A stretch of DNA of 64,000 nucleotides, taken from Anagrus nilaparvatae (taxonomy: Eukaryota > Arthropoda > Insecta > Hymenoptera > Mymaridae). The stretch lies in NCBI GenBank assembly GCA_022575985.1, contig JAKSXM010000107.1:2418001-2482000 (forward strand). The letters are read 5' to 3'. The first letter of the stretch is position 1, and the number at the start of each line of letters is the position of its first letter. The notes beneath the pieces were generated by a model. It did not search any database, was not told where the DNA came from, and worked only from the letters and a program-made list of their open reading frames with translations. This document shows, one piece after another, positions 33,623 to 45,299 of this stretch. A program made the position numbers and the translations under genes.

Positions 33623-36480
33623 CCCCCCCACTAAGAAGGTTACTATTGCCTTAAAGAATGCTGTAGTAACCGGAAAATGAGGTGATTTTATAAATAAAAC
33701 TTTGAAAGAATTATAGCAATAATTAAAAATTAAAAAGTTATGAATTTAAACAATTACATTTTCTGAATTTAAGGCAATATTTAATAGTTATGTTTTGCTA
33801 GTTCTTTCTTGTTTTAAAAGTTGATATTTTCTTGAGTTATATTTTTTTTTTTTTTTTTTTTTTTGCGAGCTGTTGATGAAAGGAAGGGCCCATTTCCATT
33901 CAATTTAGCTCCCTTAATAAATATAAATCATTTCTGTTGTGAATGATTTCTTTTCAATTTAATATTTGAAGTAAATATGGCTGTGTAATCCACGATAATA
34001 AGTAGTCTTGAAACAATTGTTGATAGAATGTCCAAATGAACAGTCTTTTAAAGTTGCCATCTCATGACTGTGGCGATTCTGATATAAAAACAATAAAGAA
34101 GTAATACAAAATCTAGAAATTAAATGATAATTTCAGATATCTATGTAAAAACATCTTAGTATGATGATTAACAGTTTTTGTAGATATTTGAAACTTAATG
34201 AGTTATGTATCATTATTGCTGTTGAGTTCAATGATAATCATAAAGATCCTCTTGATTTTTAAGTTGATTATTGATTTCTCAATAACTTTGCTGACAGCAA
34301 TTTTATTTTTGTTGCTACTGTTATTTGTTTTTGAAAGATGTGTGAAAAATTCCAATTAATATAAAACGTTTACGGTTGATATAGTGAAATTCATATCAGA
34401 TGGTTATAAATATTAATATGCCAAAAATTAAGAAAATTAAAATGATTTGAAACAAAAATTAAAATTAAAAACTACGCATTATTATTGCTATAAATAATTT
34501 CAAAAGCTTTTTACATAAAATTGATTAATACTTTAACAAATTAGTAGCCAAAATAATTAAAATTTCTTAATTAACAAACTACCTAACTATGCTGTAATGA
34601 TAACTTTTCTTATTTTATTTTTTTTTTTTTTTTTTTGTTTTTTTGTTTTTTTATAACTATTAACTAGATAAAACATAAAACACTTATGGTAACTTAAGAC
34701 TAACAAAAAAAATTAATGATAAAATAAGTTATTCTATAATTTGGAATTCAAAAGTGATTTAGATTAAAAATTAAAATTGATCATACTTAAAATTAACAAA
34801 CAAAATCTAAATATAAAAATAATCTTAAATCTATCAAAATATGCAAGAATTTTACAAAATCTTAATAAATAATGGTGTTTCGTGTTTTGCAGTTATCATG
34901 TAGAGATTAAAAACTATTGTTGAAATATTTAATTAAAATTGATTTGCTAATTGATTTTGTGTAATTATTTTATGAATTCGTTGAAATTTGAACAATCTTG
35001 ACAAAAATAACTTTGAGCGTTTAAATAAACTTAGTTTGATGATTTAGCGACCCACAGAGACTCTAGTAATGATTCTTGAACCTCTTGTAATTAATCTTGA
35101 GACTGAATAGGGTTTGGTGTTTGATCTGCAAAATTCAATGTTTATTATCGCGAAATCTAAACTTTGAATTTGTCAGTAAATGATTCTAAGACTTACGTTT
35201 TTAAATTACATCAAACTCACAGAACAATTTCTATTTGTTGTAACTTAAAATAATAAGTTTAAAAATTAGCAAAAATATTTTATTGTTTGTATTGATATTA
35301 ATCAACGTAGTTACAAAAGCAAATTTGAAACAAAAAGAGACTGGTTAAAATTAAAACCGTTGGCGTTAAAAGTTTGTAAATTCGGTAAAAATAATTTATG
35401 TAAAATTTTAATTTTAATTAAAAGTAAAATATCATTAAATATTTATTTATTTATATATTTTTTTTATCTGAAACATAAAATAGCATTAATATCTAGTAAT
35501 AGAAAATTAAAAATTATCCATCTTTAACAGAAATATGTCGCTAAGAGCTTTGATGAATAAAAATTAAAATTTGCAATTTATCAAATTTAAAATAAAGTTT
35601 GACAATTACGATGTTTTAAATTTGAAAATTTTGATTACTCTGTTTTAAAGAAATTTTAAATACAGACATTTTCGTTTTATTATAATCATTCAAAGGTTTA
35701 ACTGGTTTTAAATTTTGTAATCAGTATGATAATCATACTTCAAAATATGAATTTTTTAAAAAGCATAAATTATCAACTCTTAGCGAATTATTTCTGATAA
35801 ACTAATCGCTAATATTAAATAAAACTAATTTATTAAAATCATAAAAAAAAATTGCTTAGCAAGAAAATTTATTTTGTGTTTAGTTTATTGAATGAATCAA
35901 ATTTTATAATTTATTTCATTTGTATAATCAAAGATAGATTTGCAATTAAAAATAAAATTCAAAAGATTGAAAAATTAAAATTTTAATACTACTTGCAAAA
36001 ATAAAATCTATAAAACTTTCTATATAAAAATGTTGATTTAATATTAAAATAATTAGGTTTTCTACTATAACCTTGAAGAACCATAATTTATAGTAAACGA
36101 AAGATTAGAACTTAACAATAAAAATCAAAAATGTTTAAAAAAATCTAATATCCCGAGTAATATAAAAAGATACGAAAACGAAATGTATGATAGACTAAAA
36201 TTAAAAAAAATTTATTTCGTGATAGTTTTATAAAAAAAAAGAAAATTTAGTAACTTGTTAAATTGTATATTATTGTGACCTTTAATCAAAAATAAAGATT
36301 ATGTTTGCAAGTTAATGTGAAATAGGCAATAAATAATAAAATCAAATTTATAATCATTAGCATATTAAAAAAACAAATTTCAATGATTTATATATATCAC
36401 AGTGTTTAGATTTCAACCAATATTCAAAAAATATATAATCCTAAATCTTAAGCTTAAATTTTCTTTAATAATCTAAAAAG
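33623..36480. other. AT-rich non-coding interior of the LTR element
   Basis: The polypurine tract lies at 33623-33632. Beyond it are poly-T runs at about 33843 and 34618 and AT-rich DNA without ORFs. No pol motif was found in any frame listed or by eye. This is the region where integrase and RNase H would be expected in an autonomous element. Confidence 0.6.
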
Positions 36481-36499
36481 ATATGACGTGACTAACAAA

Positions 36500-36900
36500 A
36501 GTACAGAGGTCATTTTGAATCAACTTTTATTTTTCAAAACAAAACTATTCTGGGATAATCGTCCAGAATTACAACTAAATTATTACATTTAGAGTTAACT
36601 CGTTTCAGTTCAGAGGTCATTTTTTTAATTAATTATTATTTTTCAAAACAAAACTATTCTGGGATAATCTTCCAGAAGTACAACAAAATAAATACGTTTA
36701 GACGTAACTCGATTGAGTTCAGAGGTCTTTTTCAATTACTTTTTATTTTTTTAAAACAAAACTAGCCTGGGATAATCGTCCAGGAATACAACAAAATAAA
36801 TTTTTATAGACTTAACTCGACTGAGTTCAGAGGTCACTTTTTTTTTTTTTTATTCAATAGGCATTTAAAATTAAAAATAATCATCTGGGATAAACATCCA
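36500..36900. repeat. About 117-bp tandem repeats inside the LTR element
   Basis: Units share CTGGGATAATC(G/T)(T/C)CCAG, AACTCG(A/T)(C/T)TGAGTTCAGAGGTC-type blocks and AAAACAAAACTA. At least three full units plus a partial CTGGGATAAACATCCAG(G/A) block repeated near 36888 and 37111. Non-coding. Confidence 0.65.
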
Positions 36901-36937
36901 GGGATAAAAACATATAGACAACAATAAAAATGCATAG

Positions 36938-37061
36938 CCGGCGACCGCGTTCGTCGGTGGTCTCCCAGTTGTGCACTTTGTGCAACTGGGCGGTCATGGA
37001 AATATGCGGGTCTTTAAGGCCCGCAAACACTCCATGGCTGATGTAAGATTCACATATTTCC

Positions 37062-37091
<30 letters not shown>
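36938..37091 (+). mobile_element. SINE-like retroposed structured RNA with poly-A tail
   Basis: A 127-bp GC-rich core (36938-37064) is followed by a poly-A run to about 37091 and is flanked by a perfect 15-bp duplication, AATAAAAATGCATAG (36923-36937 and 37092-37106). The core folds into strong hairpins: CCCAGTTG/CAACTGGG enclosed by GACCGC/GCGGTC, then GCGGGTC/GGCCCGC enclosed by ATGG/CCAT, with GGAAATATG/CATATTTCC as an alternative outer stem. No tRNA A/B box, 5S or 7SL sequence is recognised. Poly-A plus target duplication shows LINE-mediated retroposition. The source RNA is unknown. Both strands happen to be largely open, so a retroposed mRNA fragment cannot be excluded. Confidence 0.7.
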
Positions 37092-37095
<4 letters not shown>

Positions 37096-37808
37096 AAAAT
37101 GCATAGAAGTCTGGGATAAACATCCAGAATCTAATTAAAATGAATTTATTTACTAATATTAAAAGCTAAATTGATAATAAATAAAATATATATACTTATG
37201 GGGCTAGTAATAATTTATGACATTGTATAAAGTTCTTTTGAAAATCTTAAAATCCTTTTGGAAATTAAAACCTTAACTGGCCATATTGGGTGGTAATTTC
37301 TTAACGAAATAAAAGATTCTCAAAGTCCTTATCCTACGTCTTCAATTAAAATTAATTATTTGAATATTGATTTACTAATTTAAACAACGTTTTACATAAA
37401 AAATCATAGAATAAAGATGATAAAATAGGCTAGAAAGGAAAAAGTTAATAAAATATTTTTATTTTTAAATTAAATGAATAAAATTATATTTAGAAATTTA
37501 TCAATATAACAAATACATGGTAAAATATTGAACCTTTCTGTATTTAATGTTATTTTAGTTAAAAAACTTTGTGAATTCTGTGAACAAAAAAAGGTCATGA
37601 AAAGTAAACAATAAAATCTTGATATCACTAAAAATTTTTTTTTTTTTAAATAAAATTTTTCTTGGATTTAATTTACAATTTGATAGAAAAAATTATGAAA
37701 GTCATAAAATAGTTATTTTTACTATGGAATTAAAATTAGCAAATTAAAAAGTAAATTAAAATGATTAATTAAAAGATTATTAAAATTTTCGATTATTTAT
37801 GTTAAAAT

Positions 37809-38927
37809 TTAAAATTTAAGGTAAGAAACTAATTTGCAAAAATATTTTAAAATAACATAGAATTTATCTGCGCGAAATATCATATAACATTTAATTTTAT
37901 GTTTATTATAATAATTGAAAAATTTGAAAATCAAATTTTTTAAAACGAAATGAGTACTATTTGCTAACTTTAAATATGCATTTAAATGTGAAAGATTATA
38001 AATCGAATTAAGAAGTATAAATTTTTTTAAAATCTGTTTATCGCAAAAGAAACTGTAATTAATTTGCAAATATTCAAAAACGCTTTTAAAATAAGGCTTA
38101 AATACTAAAATTTTAAACGATTCTAAATTTGCATTTATGAAATAATTGCTAACCGAGATGATAAACTGTTTAGAATTAGTGTTAGGAGAGTCTACTTGAA
38201 TTAATTTATCTGGAAATATTTCAGTTTTATCACCAAATACTAAAATAGGAAATGTAAGATTTATTTTGCTATAATTTTCTGGATTACTAAAACTTTTTTC
38301 TAAAATTACTACTGGATTAATTGGGTACGCTGGAAATTTAAAAACATTTATATTGCAATTATTAAAAGAATTAAAATTTTCTCTACACATCAAACGTTGA
38401 ACAATACTAAAATAAAACAATTTTTCAGAGGAATTAGTAGTAATATTATCAGGTTTTAATTGAGATTTTAAATTTACAGAAGAATCAAATTTATTTAAAT
38501 TAATTTTTGCAACTTTACTTTCAACGTTATCATTATCAAAATCTTCCGAATCAGCATCATAATTTGTTTCATCGTCACAAGTTTTCAAGCAAGAATCTAT
38601 TACTAAGCTGGACACATGAAATTTATTTTTATCATACTTTGAAACTGTATTATCAAAAACATTACTATTTTCTAATTTTACTGGATTTGCTTTGATTTCT
38701 ATATTAGGATCTGGGTTTTCAAAAACCTGAATCTTCTGATTTTTAACAAAATTTGAATTAGTTATTTTACTATCATGGTTGAAAATCGGATTTGACTTTA
38801 ATTTGGTTAAAAAATCAAATTTTGAAAATTTTGTTTCATCTCTAAGTTGTAAATTTGTAGTAGCTTTATTATTATTTTCAGTTATATCATTAAATAATGG
38901 AAATTTAACATCAAGAATATCATGCAA
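37809..38927 (-). CDS. Unrecognised 372-aa ORF in the LTR element
   Basis: A long open frame, rich in Asn, Lys, Phe and Ser, in the coding orientation of the LTR element and downstream of its zinc-knuckle frames. It contains DESDEDFDNDN-like acidic sequence and ends in a Phe/Tyr/Leu-rich region. I do not recognise protease, RT or integrase motifs. It might be the degenerate continuation of a gag-like protein. Its composition matches the AT-rich surroundings, so chance openness is possible, though 372 codons is long for such AT-rich DNA. Confidence 0.4.
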   Translation of the reverse strand: MHDILDVKFPLFNDITENNNKATTNLQLRDETKFSKFDFLTKLKSNPIFNHDSKITNSNFVKNQKIQVFENPDPNIEIKANPVKLENSNVFDNTVSKYDKNKFHVSSLVIDSCLKTCDDETNYDADSEDFDNDNVESKVAKINLNKFDSSVNLKSQLKPDNITTNSSEKLFYFSIVQRLMCRENFNSFNNCNINVFKFPAYPINPVVILEKSFSNPENYSKINLTFPILVFGDKTEIFPDKLIQVDSPNTNSKQFIISVSNYFINANLESFKILVFKPYFKSVFEYLQINYSFFCDKQILKKFILLNSIYNLSHLNAYLKLANSTHFVLKNLIFKFFNYYNKHKIKCYMIFRADKFYVILKYFCKLVSYLKF

Positions 38928-39010
38928 ATCTTTATTTTGGCCAAAAACTTTATTTTTATATTGATTTAAATCAAAATTATATTGCTTATCTAATTTATTA
39001 TGCGAATTAT

Positions 39011-39422
39011 TTAAAAAATGTTTATTTTTAATATTTTTTTTACATACAACAAATTTTGGTTATTATTTTGATTTATAAAATTTCTTGGTTGAAAATTTTG
39101 ATAACCGACTTCATTTTGATTATTTTTGTATAAATCATACCTACTATTCGAATTAAGGTTATGGAAATTTAAATTGTTGGTATTTTTAAATTTTTGAGAA
39201 TAAACATTACTAGCAGCAGAGGATGCAGTTTGGATTAGAAAAACTATCAAAATTTAAAGAATTTTCGTATTTTTGGTAACAGTTACGATTAATATTGGTT
39301 TTTTCAACCTGATTTAAATAAATAGAGCAAAATTTAGCTAAATGGGGTCCTTTACATAATTGGCAAGTATTGCAAAATTTGGTCCAATGATCATTGTTAC
39401 AACAATATAAACAATAAACCAT
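39011..39422 (-). CDS. Gag-like zinc-knuckle fragment of the LTR element
   Basis: The frame starting at 39422 encodes CLYCCNNDHWTKFC (CX2CX4HX4C) immediately followed by CQLCKGPHLAKFC (CX2CX3HX4C), two zinc knuckles of the type found in retroelement Gag nucleocapsid regions and resembling BEL/Pao Gag. An overlapping frame from 39250 to 39011 continues with Asn-rich sequence, so a frameshift separates them. Capsid sequence upstream is not recognisable. The element could supply RNA-binding Gag but not enzymes. Confidence 0.5.
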
Positions 39423-39959
39423 TTCAAAAACATGTTACAAAAATTAAAATCTATCGTTTAGAAACAAATTAAAAAAAACTTAAAAAGGATTTTCATTTCG
39501 CAAAAAGTTTAGAAACTACTCGAGAGCAAAGATTTAATTATTCCAACAAAAATTTTTGCAACTACAAACAACAAGAATGGTAAAACTAAAAATTTCAAAT
39601 AAGAGATTTTTTTAAAATAGAATTAAGTAAACTAAAAATGGTTTATAATGTAAAATAACTAATAATAAAAATTTGCAAATATTAGTACTTTTTTTTTTTT
39701 AATTATAAAATTATAAATTCAATAATAACAATTTCAAATTAACTTTCAAAAATTACTAGAAAATTAAAAAAAACTCTTAAATGTAAAGACTGTATTAATT
39801 TTTTTCGCTATTTTTTTTTTTTTTTGCAAAATTTAAAATTCAAAAGTAAAAAAATTCGCTGATATAGCTTTTAAAAATATTTAAGAATTTGCAAACATTA
39901 AGTTAATTGTTTTAAAGAAAAAAAATTATAAAATAAAATGATAAAGATATTATAATAGA

Positions 39960-40160
39960 AAAGAAAGTAAGTAAAAGAGAAAAAAAAAGAGAGAGAGCGA
40001 AGGCCGTAAGGCCGATAAGAGTCATAGTATATTTCTAGTGCAAGGGTGTGGTCAGTTGTAATATACTATGCGTTCTATGGAGAGGGGGAGGGTACCTAGA
40101 GTCTTAAAAATAGTAAAGATGCGTAAGAGGGGCGGCCGAGATTAACTATTGTAATGCAGC
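39960..40160 (-). promoter_or_regulatory. Structured leader region between 5' LTR and gag-like frame
   Basis: A GC-richer patch within the LTR element, including GGCCGTAAGGCC and the pair CATAGTATAT/ATATACTATG, then GGAGAGGGGGAGGGTACC. On the minus strand it lies between primer site and gag-like ORF, where packaging and dimerisation signals usually are. This role is an inference from position. Confidence 0.35.
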
Positions 40161-40823
40161 AGGCCCAAAAATTGATGCGTCACCTCTTTGATACTTATGT
40201 ACTCCTAATACTTTATCTAAATTTAAGTTCTTATTTCTGTAAATTATTCGCGATTATTTATTATTTAAATTAAAATTTTATGCAAAATTAAATTATAACA
40301 ACATATCAAAATCAAATTTTTAATTAACTTTGATTAAAGTGCAAAAATAAATTTTTTTTTAAGCAATAGTAATTAAAAGATGAGAAAGTTAAAAATTCTG
40401 TTTTTGAATATTTTTTTCTTTATATGGTCAATTTAAATAAATTTATATAAACCCTTATAAAAATTAATATTTGAGCAATAAAAAAATGTTGTATAAATAA
40501 TTTTCAATCCAAAAATTTGCAAATAAATAAAAAATTTTAATTGATTCAATAAAACACAATTAATTTTTAAGAAGTTTATTTCAAGCCTCCTAAAAATTAC
40601 TGTTAAGAATTTTTTTTTTGCAAACCAGGTATTACGTTAGCACTGGCACATTGGCCGATGGCTAAAACGTAATCCTGGCAAATTTAATTTAGTAACTAAA
40701 TTTTTTTTATTAACACAAAATAAAACTAAAAATTTTTTATAAAATAAAAAAATAAAAATAAAAAATAAAAATTAATTTTAAAAGAAAAGAATGCTAATTT
40801 TGGCTAGAATTTGCACAAGACTA

Positions 40824-40841
40824 CCCACAAGCTGGATGCCA
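40824..40841 (-). other. Primer-binding-like site of the LTR element
   Basis: Minus-strand TGGCATCCAGCTTGTGGG lies three bases inside the 5' LTR. It starts with TGG, the complement of a tRNA CCA end. The matching tRNA cannot be named from sequence alone. Confidence 0.6.
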
Positions 40842-40844
40842 ATT

Positions 40845-41909
40845 TGTTACGATGAATTTGCCCTTTGTCATTAATTGTTTAATTATTAAATAGTTTTTAA
40901 TTAAAAAATAAATAAAAACTAAACAATTAATCGAGAAGAGGTTAGCAAGTTTTCTAGGCTTGCCCCGTCCTTCAGACAAATTTAACGTAATTCTAAAAAA
41001 AAGTTAAAAAGTTAAAAAATTAAGTTATTTAAATTTGCAAAAAAAAATAAAAGATACAAAAATATCTTTAAGTGTCCCTGCGTGGTTTCGATCACAATAG
41101 TCGAGGACTTTAGCCTTGTTAGCACTCTTTTCAGTGAGTTGAAAATAAAAAAACAAAAAGAAATGAATATTTTGACTTACCTTTTTTATAAATATAAAAA
41201 TTTTTTAGTATTTTGAGGAAAACTTTATTTTTAAAATAAATAGAAAGCAAATTTAACTTGAAAAGAAAAATTATTTAATTATGAATACCAATAAAAAAAA
41301 CTGTGTACAATGAGAAAATGTAATTACAAAAAAATATATATATTTTAAAAATTGAGAAATGTGAATATTTTGATAGCGTGGGCCGTGTTGGTCCCAGCTG
41401 AGCCTAATAGTTTGACTGACTGTTTGCGACTTCGTGAGTGTTCGAGACTGACTGACTGTTTTTGACTGACTAAAAAATGTAGTTTTTGGGAACGTGGTCC
41501 CTTTGATTTCCCTTTCCACGAGCATTTTTCAAGAAAAACGTCATAGACAAGTTATCAAAAAGGAATTCCTATGACTACATTTTATCAAAAAAAATTATTT
41601 ACCGTTAGATAATTACAAAACTTTTTCTTAAGATGACTAATAACAATTAAAAATTTTTATAATTTTATCTTATATAGTAAACATCTTAAAGGTATAGACC
41701 TAAAATTTTTTATAATTATCTTGTTTTTCAACTTTCAACATTCCAATCTTTGTATTTTGATAGACAATAGATCGGAATGTCTAATGTTTACAAGATAAAA
41801 ATAAAAATTAAGGTCATCTAAAAAATTTGATTTTTAAAATTATTCTTAAAAGTAAAAAAAATTATTTAATATTAATTAATTTAAATTATAATGCAAATAT
41901 GCCATCACA
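40845..41909 (-). repeat. 5' LTR (right copy)
   Basis: 1065 bp, same length as the left LTR, with three base differences noticed over the whole length. Being minus-strand, this copy should hold the promoter. Confidence 0.85.
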
Positions 41910-41913
41910 CCAT

Positions 41914-42450
41914 TATAAATTTTTTTCTAATAGTCTCCTGTTTTATTTAAAAGTTGGAATTTCAAATATTTTTATGCAATGAGAGCATTGAAATTTTTTT
42001 ATTGACTTTAGCCAAAACTATACGCCATTTAAAATTTTTTTTGATTAGTTTCCTCTTTTATATAAAATTTCTAATTGCAAATATTTTTATGCAATGATAG
42101 CATTTAATTTTTTTTTGGACTTTAGGAGAAATTATACGCCATTCAAAATTTTTTTTTAATAGTCTACTGTTTTATACAAATTATGTAATTATAAATATTT
42201 TTATGCAATGATAGCATGGAAATTTTTTTATTGATTTTAGCAGAAACTATACGCCATTATAAATTTTCTTCTAATTGTCTCCTGTTTTATTTAAAAGTTG
42301 GAATTTCAAATATTTTTATGCAATGATTGCATTGAAATATTTTTGTAATTTCAAATATTTTTATGCAATGATAGCATTGAAATTTTTTTATTGACTTTAG
42401 CAGAAATTATACACCATTCTAAATTTTTTTTTAAATTCTTCTGTTTTATG
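41914..42450 (-). repeat. Minisatellite array 2, continued right of the LTR element
   Basis: The same TGCAATGATAGCATTG / CTATACGCCATT units resume after the CCAT target duplication, confirming that the LTR element inserted into the array. Confidence 0.8.
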
Positions 42451-42749
42451 AAAAAAATTAAAAAAATAAAAAAAATTTACTTTTTAGATATATTTTTAAA
42501 AATAATTAATTATTTTTACATACTGAAATTCATATTGGTTGTCTAGAATCTGATAAAACTATTAAAATTTCAATTTATGCTGTTAGCAGTTTTACGTATC
42601 AAAGAAAGAAAATAATAAAATATAGATATCGGCTGTTCCAAGTATAAAGAAAAAATTAGAAAAATTTCATTCCGTTGTTACATATGTATTTGTCATTTAT
42701 AATATGAAAAATTCAGAAATATTTATCTTATAATTTCGGTGCTTCTATA

Positions 42750-43735
42750 TTGTTAGGTAATTCCTATTGAAAAAAAAAAATAATAATTTAGATGTCGGCA
42801 GTCTTAGTTATGAAAAAATAAAAAAAAAATATTTAAGATGTCGGCTGTTCTATGTATGAAAATATAAAAAAAAAATAATAATTTAGATGTCGGCAGTCCC
42901 AGTTATGAAAATTCGAAAAAAAATTATAATAATTTCGATGTTAGCAGTCTTAGTTATGAAAATTCGAAAAAAAATTAATAATTTAGATGTCGGCATTTTT
43001 AGTTATGAGAAAATAAAAAAAAATATTTTAGATGTCGGCATTTTTAGTTATGAGAAAATAAAAAAAAATATTTTAGATGTCGGCTGTCCTAGTTATGAAA
43101 AAATAAAAAAAAAAAATTTTAGATGTCGGGTGTCCTAGTTATGAAAAAATAAAAAAAAATAATAATTTAGATGTCGGCTGTCCTATGTATGAGAATATAA
43201 AAAAAAAATAATAGTTTAGATGTCGACATTTTTAATTATGAAAAAATAAAAAAAAAATAATTTGGATAAAATAATTTGGATGTCGGCAGTCTTAGTTATG
43301 AAAAAATCGAGAAAAAAAATAATAATTTAGACGTCGGCATTTTTAGTTATAAGAAAATAAAAAAAAATATTTTAGATGTCGGCTGTCCTAGTTATGAAAA
43401 AAAAAAGTTTTAGATGTCGGCTGTCCTAAGTATGAGAATATAAAAAAAAATAATAATTTAGATGTTGGCATTTTTAGTTACGAAAAAATAAAAAATGAAT
43501 AATTCGGATGTCGGCAGTCTTAGTTATGAAAAAATCGAAAAAAAAATAATAATTTAGATGTTGGCAGTCTTATTTATGAAAAAATCGAGAAAAAAAATAA
43601 ATAATAATTTAGATGTCGGCAGTCTTAGTTATGAAAAAATCGAAAAAAAAATAATTATTTAGATGTCGGCTGTCCTAATTATGAGAAAATAAAAAAAATA
43701 TTTTAGATGTCGGCTGTCCTACGCATGAAAAAATT
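42750..43735 (-). repeat. Minisatellite array 3 (GATGTCGGC(A/T)GTC units)
   Basis: About twenty units of roughly 45-50 bp: TTTAGATGTCGGC, (T/A)GTCCTAGTTATGA, then an A-rich spacer. Some units carry TCGAAAAAAAA and others ATAAAAAAAAA spacers. The small open frame at 42887-43138 is just this repeat read through. Related reverse units occur near 27420-27950. Confidence 0.8.
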
Positions 43736-43739
43736 TTAA

Positions 43740-44308
43740 GAAAATTGGTTTTAAATAGTTTTTTTGCTATTTCTCTTCAATGAATGCTTTAAATAAAAAA
43801 CCAAACAAAGTTCCTTTAGAAAATCGTTTATTAAATAGAATGCAATTGGGTTTTTACATTTTGATACAATCCATTTTAAAATATGAAGTGATGAAAATTA
43901 CCACTTTTTACGTTTCTAAATTTTCAACTTCTTAGCTTTAAACAGTTGTAACTCGAAACGGTGAGCTCTAATTAAAAAAAATGAAAACGTCAAATCGATA
44001 GCATTTTTTCCAAGGAATAATTTGCACTAAAGTTTGTCTTAAAAGATCTCTTAGATCCTGAGAAAAAACAGTTTTAGTGAAAAAAATATATAATTTTTTA
44101 CCTTTTCGATCACTAACTTCTGAGATTGATTTCTCGAAATCATTTAATTATTTTTTAAAAATAAAAAAATCGGTTGGGGGTATTTCTTAAAGGATTAATT
44201 TAAAACCAATTTCATGTATTTTCGTCCATACAATTCTTCATAAATGGATATTGAGTAAAATCGAAAATAATAAAATTTTTCAATTATTTCATTTTAATAT
44301 ATATAGGA
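43740..44308 (-). mobile_element. 5' end of the minus-strand Helitron
   Basis: The minus strand starts TCCTATATATATTAAAATG at 44308, preceded by A, fitting the A|TC Helitron 5' rule. It continues with GAAGAATTGTATGGACGAAA and GTGCAAATTATTCCTTGG, collinear with 50735-51300 of the canonical Helitron. The element reads leftward through arrays 3, 2 and 1 to at least about 24830. Its 3' end is not identified. Confidence 0.65.
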
Positions 44309-44309
44309 T

Positions 44310-44514
44310 TTTTAAAATAAAATTTTAATTCTTTTTACAAAATGTCAAAGATAGATATTTACAATAAATGTAGGCTATAACCCATAATAACCTATAAAGA
44401 AAAATTCAAATTTGAACACAAGAAATTTGATTGGCTAATAAAATCTCCATATAGAGCCCATAAGCTTTTTTATAATAGATAATTATTGATACAATTTCCA
44501 TTCACGCCGTTTAC
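44310..44514. other. AT-rich spacer
   Basis: No gene or clear repeat is seen in this stretch next to the Helitron 5' end. Confidence 0.4.
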
Positions 44515-45200
44515 TGGTTATTTAGGGGCCTGGCAAGTTAAGCAGTTTCTAAAGATAATAAATTTTTAGAATATAAGTTAAAGTACAGCCTGTGAGCCCA
44601 ATGTGAAAAATCTGTATAAGAAAACTTATCTGTTTACTGTAAACTTTTGCTGAAATAAAAATTTACTTAGCTTAGGCCATGTAATTTCATCTCACAACAT
44701 TTTTGGCCCAAAACTTAAAATATAACTTGTGATTAGGAAACAACAAGACTTAACTTAGTTTTAATTATACTTTAATTTATTAAAGTTTTAAAAACATTAT
44801 TTTAATCAGTATCAGTATTTTGAAATGTACTTTTACTGAAATTAAATTTTTACTTAGCTTAGGCCATAAGATTTCATCTCACAACATTTATGACCCAAAA
44901 GTTATAACATATTTATTAGGAGTTTATACTTTTGCTGAAATAAAAATTTACTTAGCTTAGGCCATGTAATTTTATCTCACAACATTTTTGGCCCAAAACT
45001 TATAATATAATTTGTGATTAGGAAACAACAAGACTTAACTTAGTTTTAATTATACTTTAATTTATTAAAGTTTTAAAAACATTAATTTAATCAGTATCAG
45101 TATTTTGAAATGTACTTTTACTGAAATTAAATTTTTACTTAGCTTAGGCCATAAAAATTTCATCTCACAATATTTATGGCCCAAAAGTTATAACATATTT
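44515..45200 (+). repeat. Dispersed repeat with tandem partial copies
   Basis: GCCTGGCAAGTTAAGCAGTT starts a unit matching 22480-22830 in reverse. The block TTTACTTAGCTTAGGCCAT with CTCACAACATTT(T/A)(T/G)GGCCC recurs at about 44665, 44850, 44945 and 45137, so the end of the unit has been duplicated in tandem. Confidence 0.65.
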
Positions 45201-45299
45201 ATAAATAATACGGTAAGAAAAAATTTATGAAAAAAGAAAATTTGGTCCAGCGATTTAATTTACATATGAACATATATTTGCAGAAGAATAAACTTTAAA

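Larger units (their letters stand above)
32558..41909 (-). mobile_element. Young non-autonomous LTR retrotransposon (LARD-like), 9.35 kb
   Basis: Two 1065-bp direct repeats (32558-33622 and 40845-41909) end in TG...CA and are flanked by CCAT (32554-32557 and 41910-41913). The uninterrupted target ACGCCATTATAAAT is visible at about 42250. On the minus strand a primer-binding-like site TGGCATCCAGCTTGTGGG (40841-40824) follows the 5' LTR by three bases, and an AGTGGGGGGG polypurine tract (33632-33623) precedes the 3' LTR, so the element reads leftward. I saw three mismatches between the LTRs, indicating recent insertion. The interior has gag-like zinc knuckles but no reverse transcriptase, RNase H or integrase motif, so it presumably moved with proteins from another element. 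Confidence 0.85.

Noticed and set aside
36881..37123. 80-aa frame with a poly-Phe stretch
   Set aside because: The Phe run is the poly-A tail of the SINE-like insert read backwards.
42887..43138. 83-aa repetitive frame
   Set aside because: Read-through of the GATGTCGGC minisatellite.
42440..43740. Possible CRISPR-like array
   Set aside because: Regular spacing but spacers are low-complexity A-rich and repeats are imperfect; a eukaryotic minisatellite explains it.
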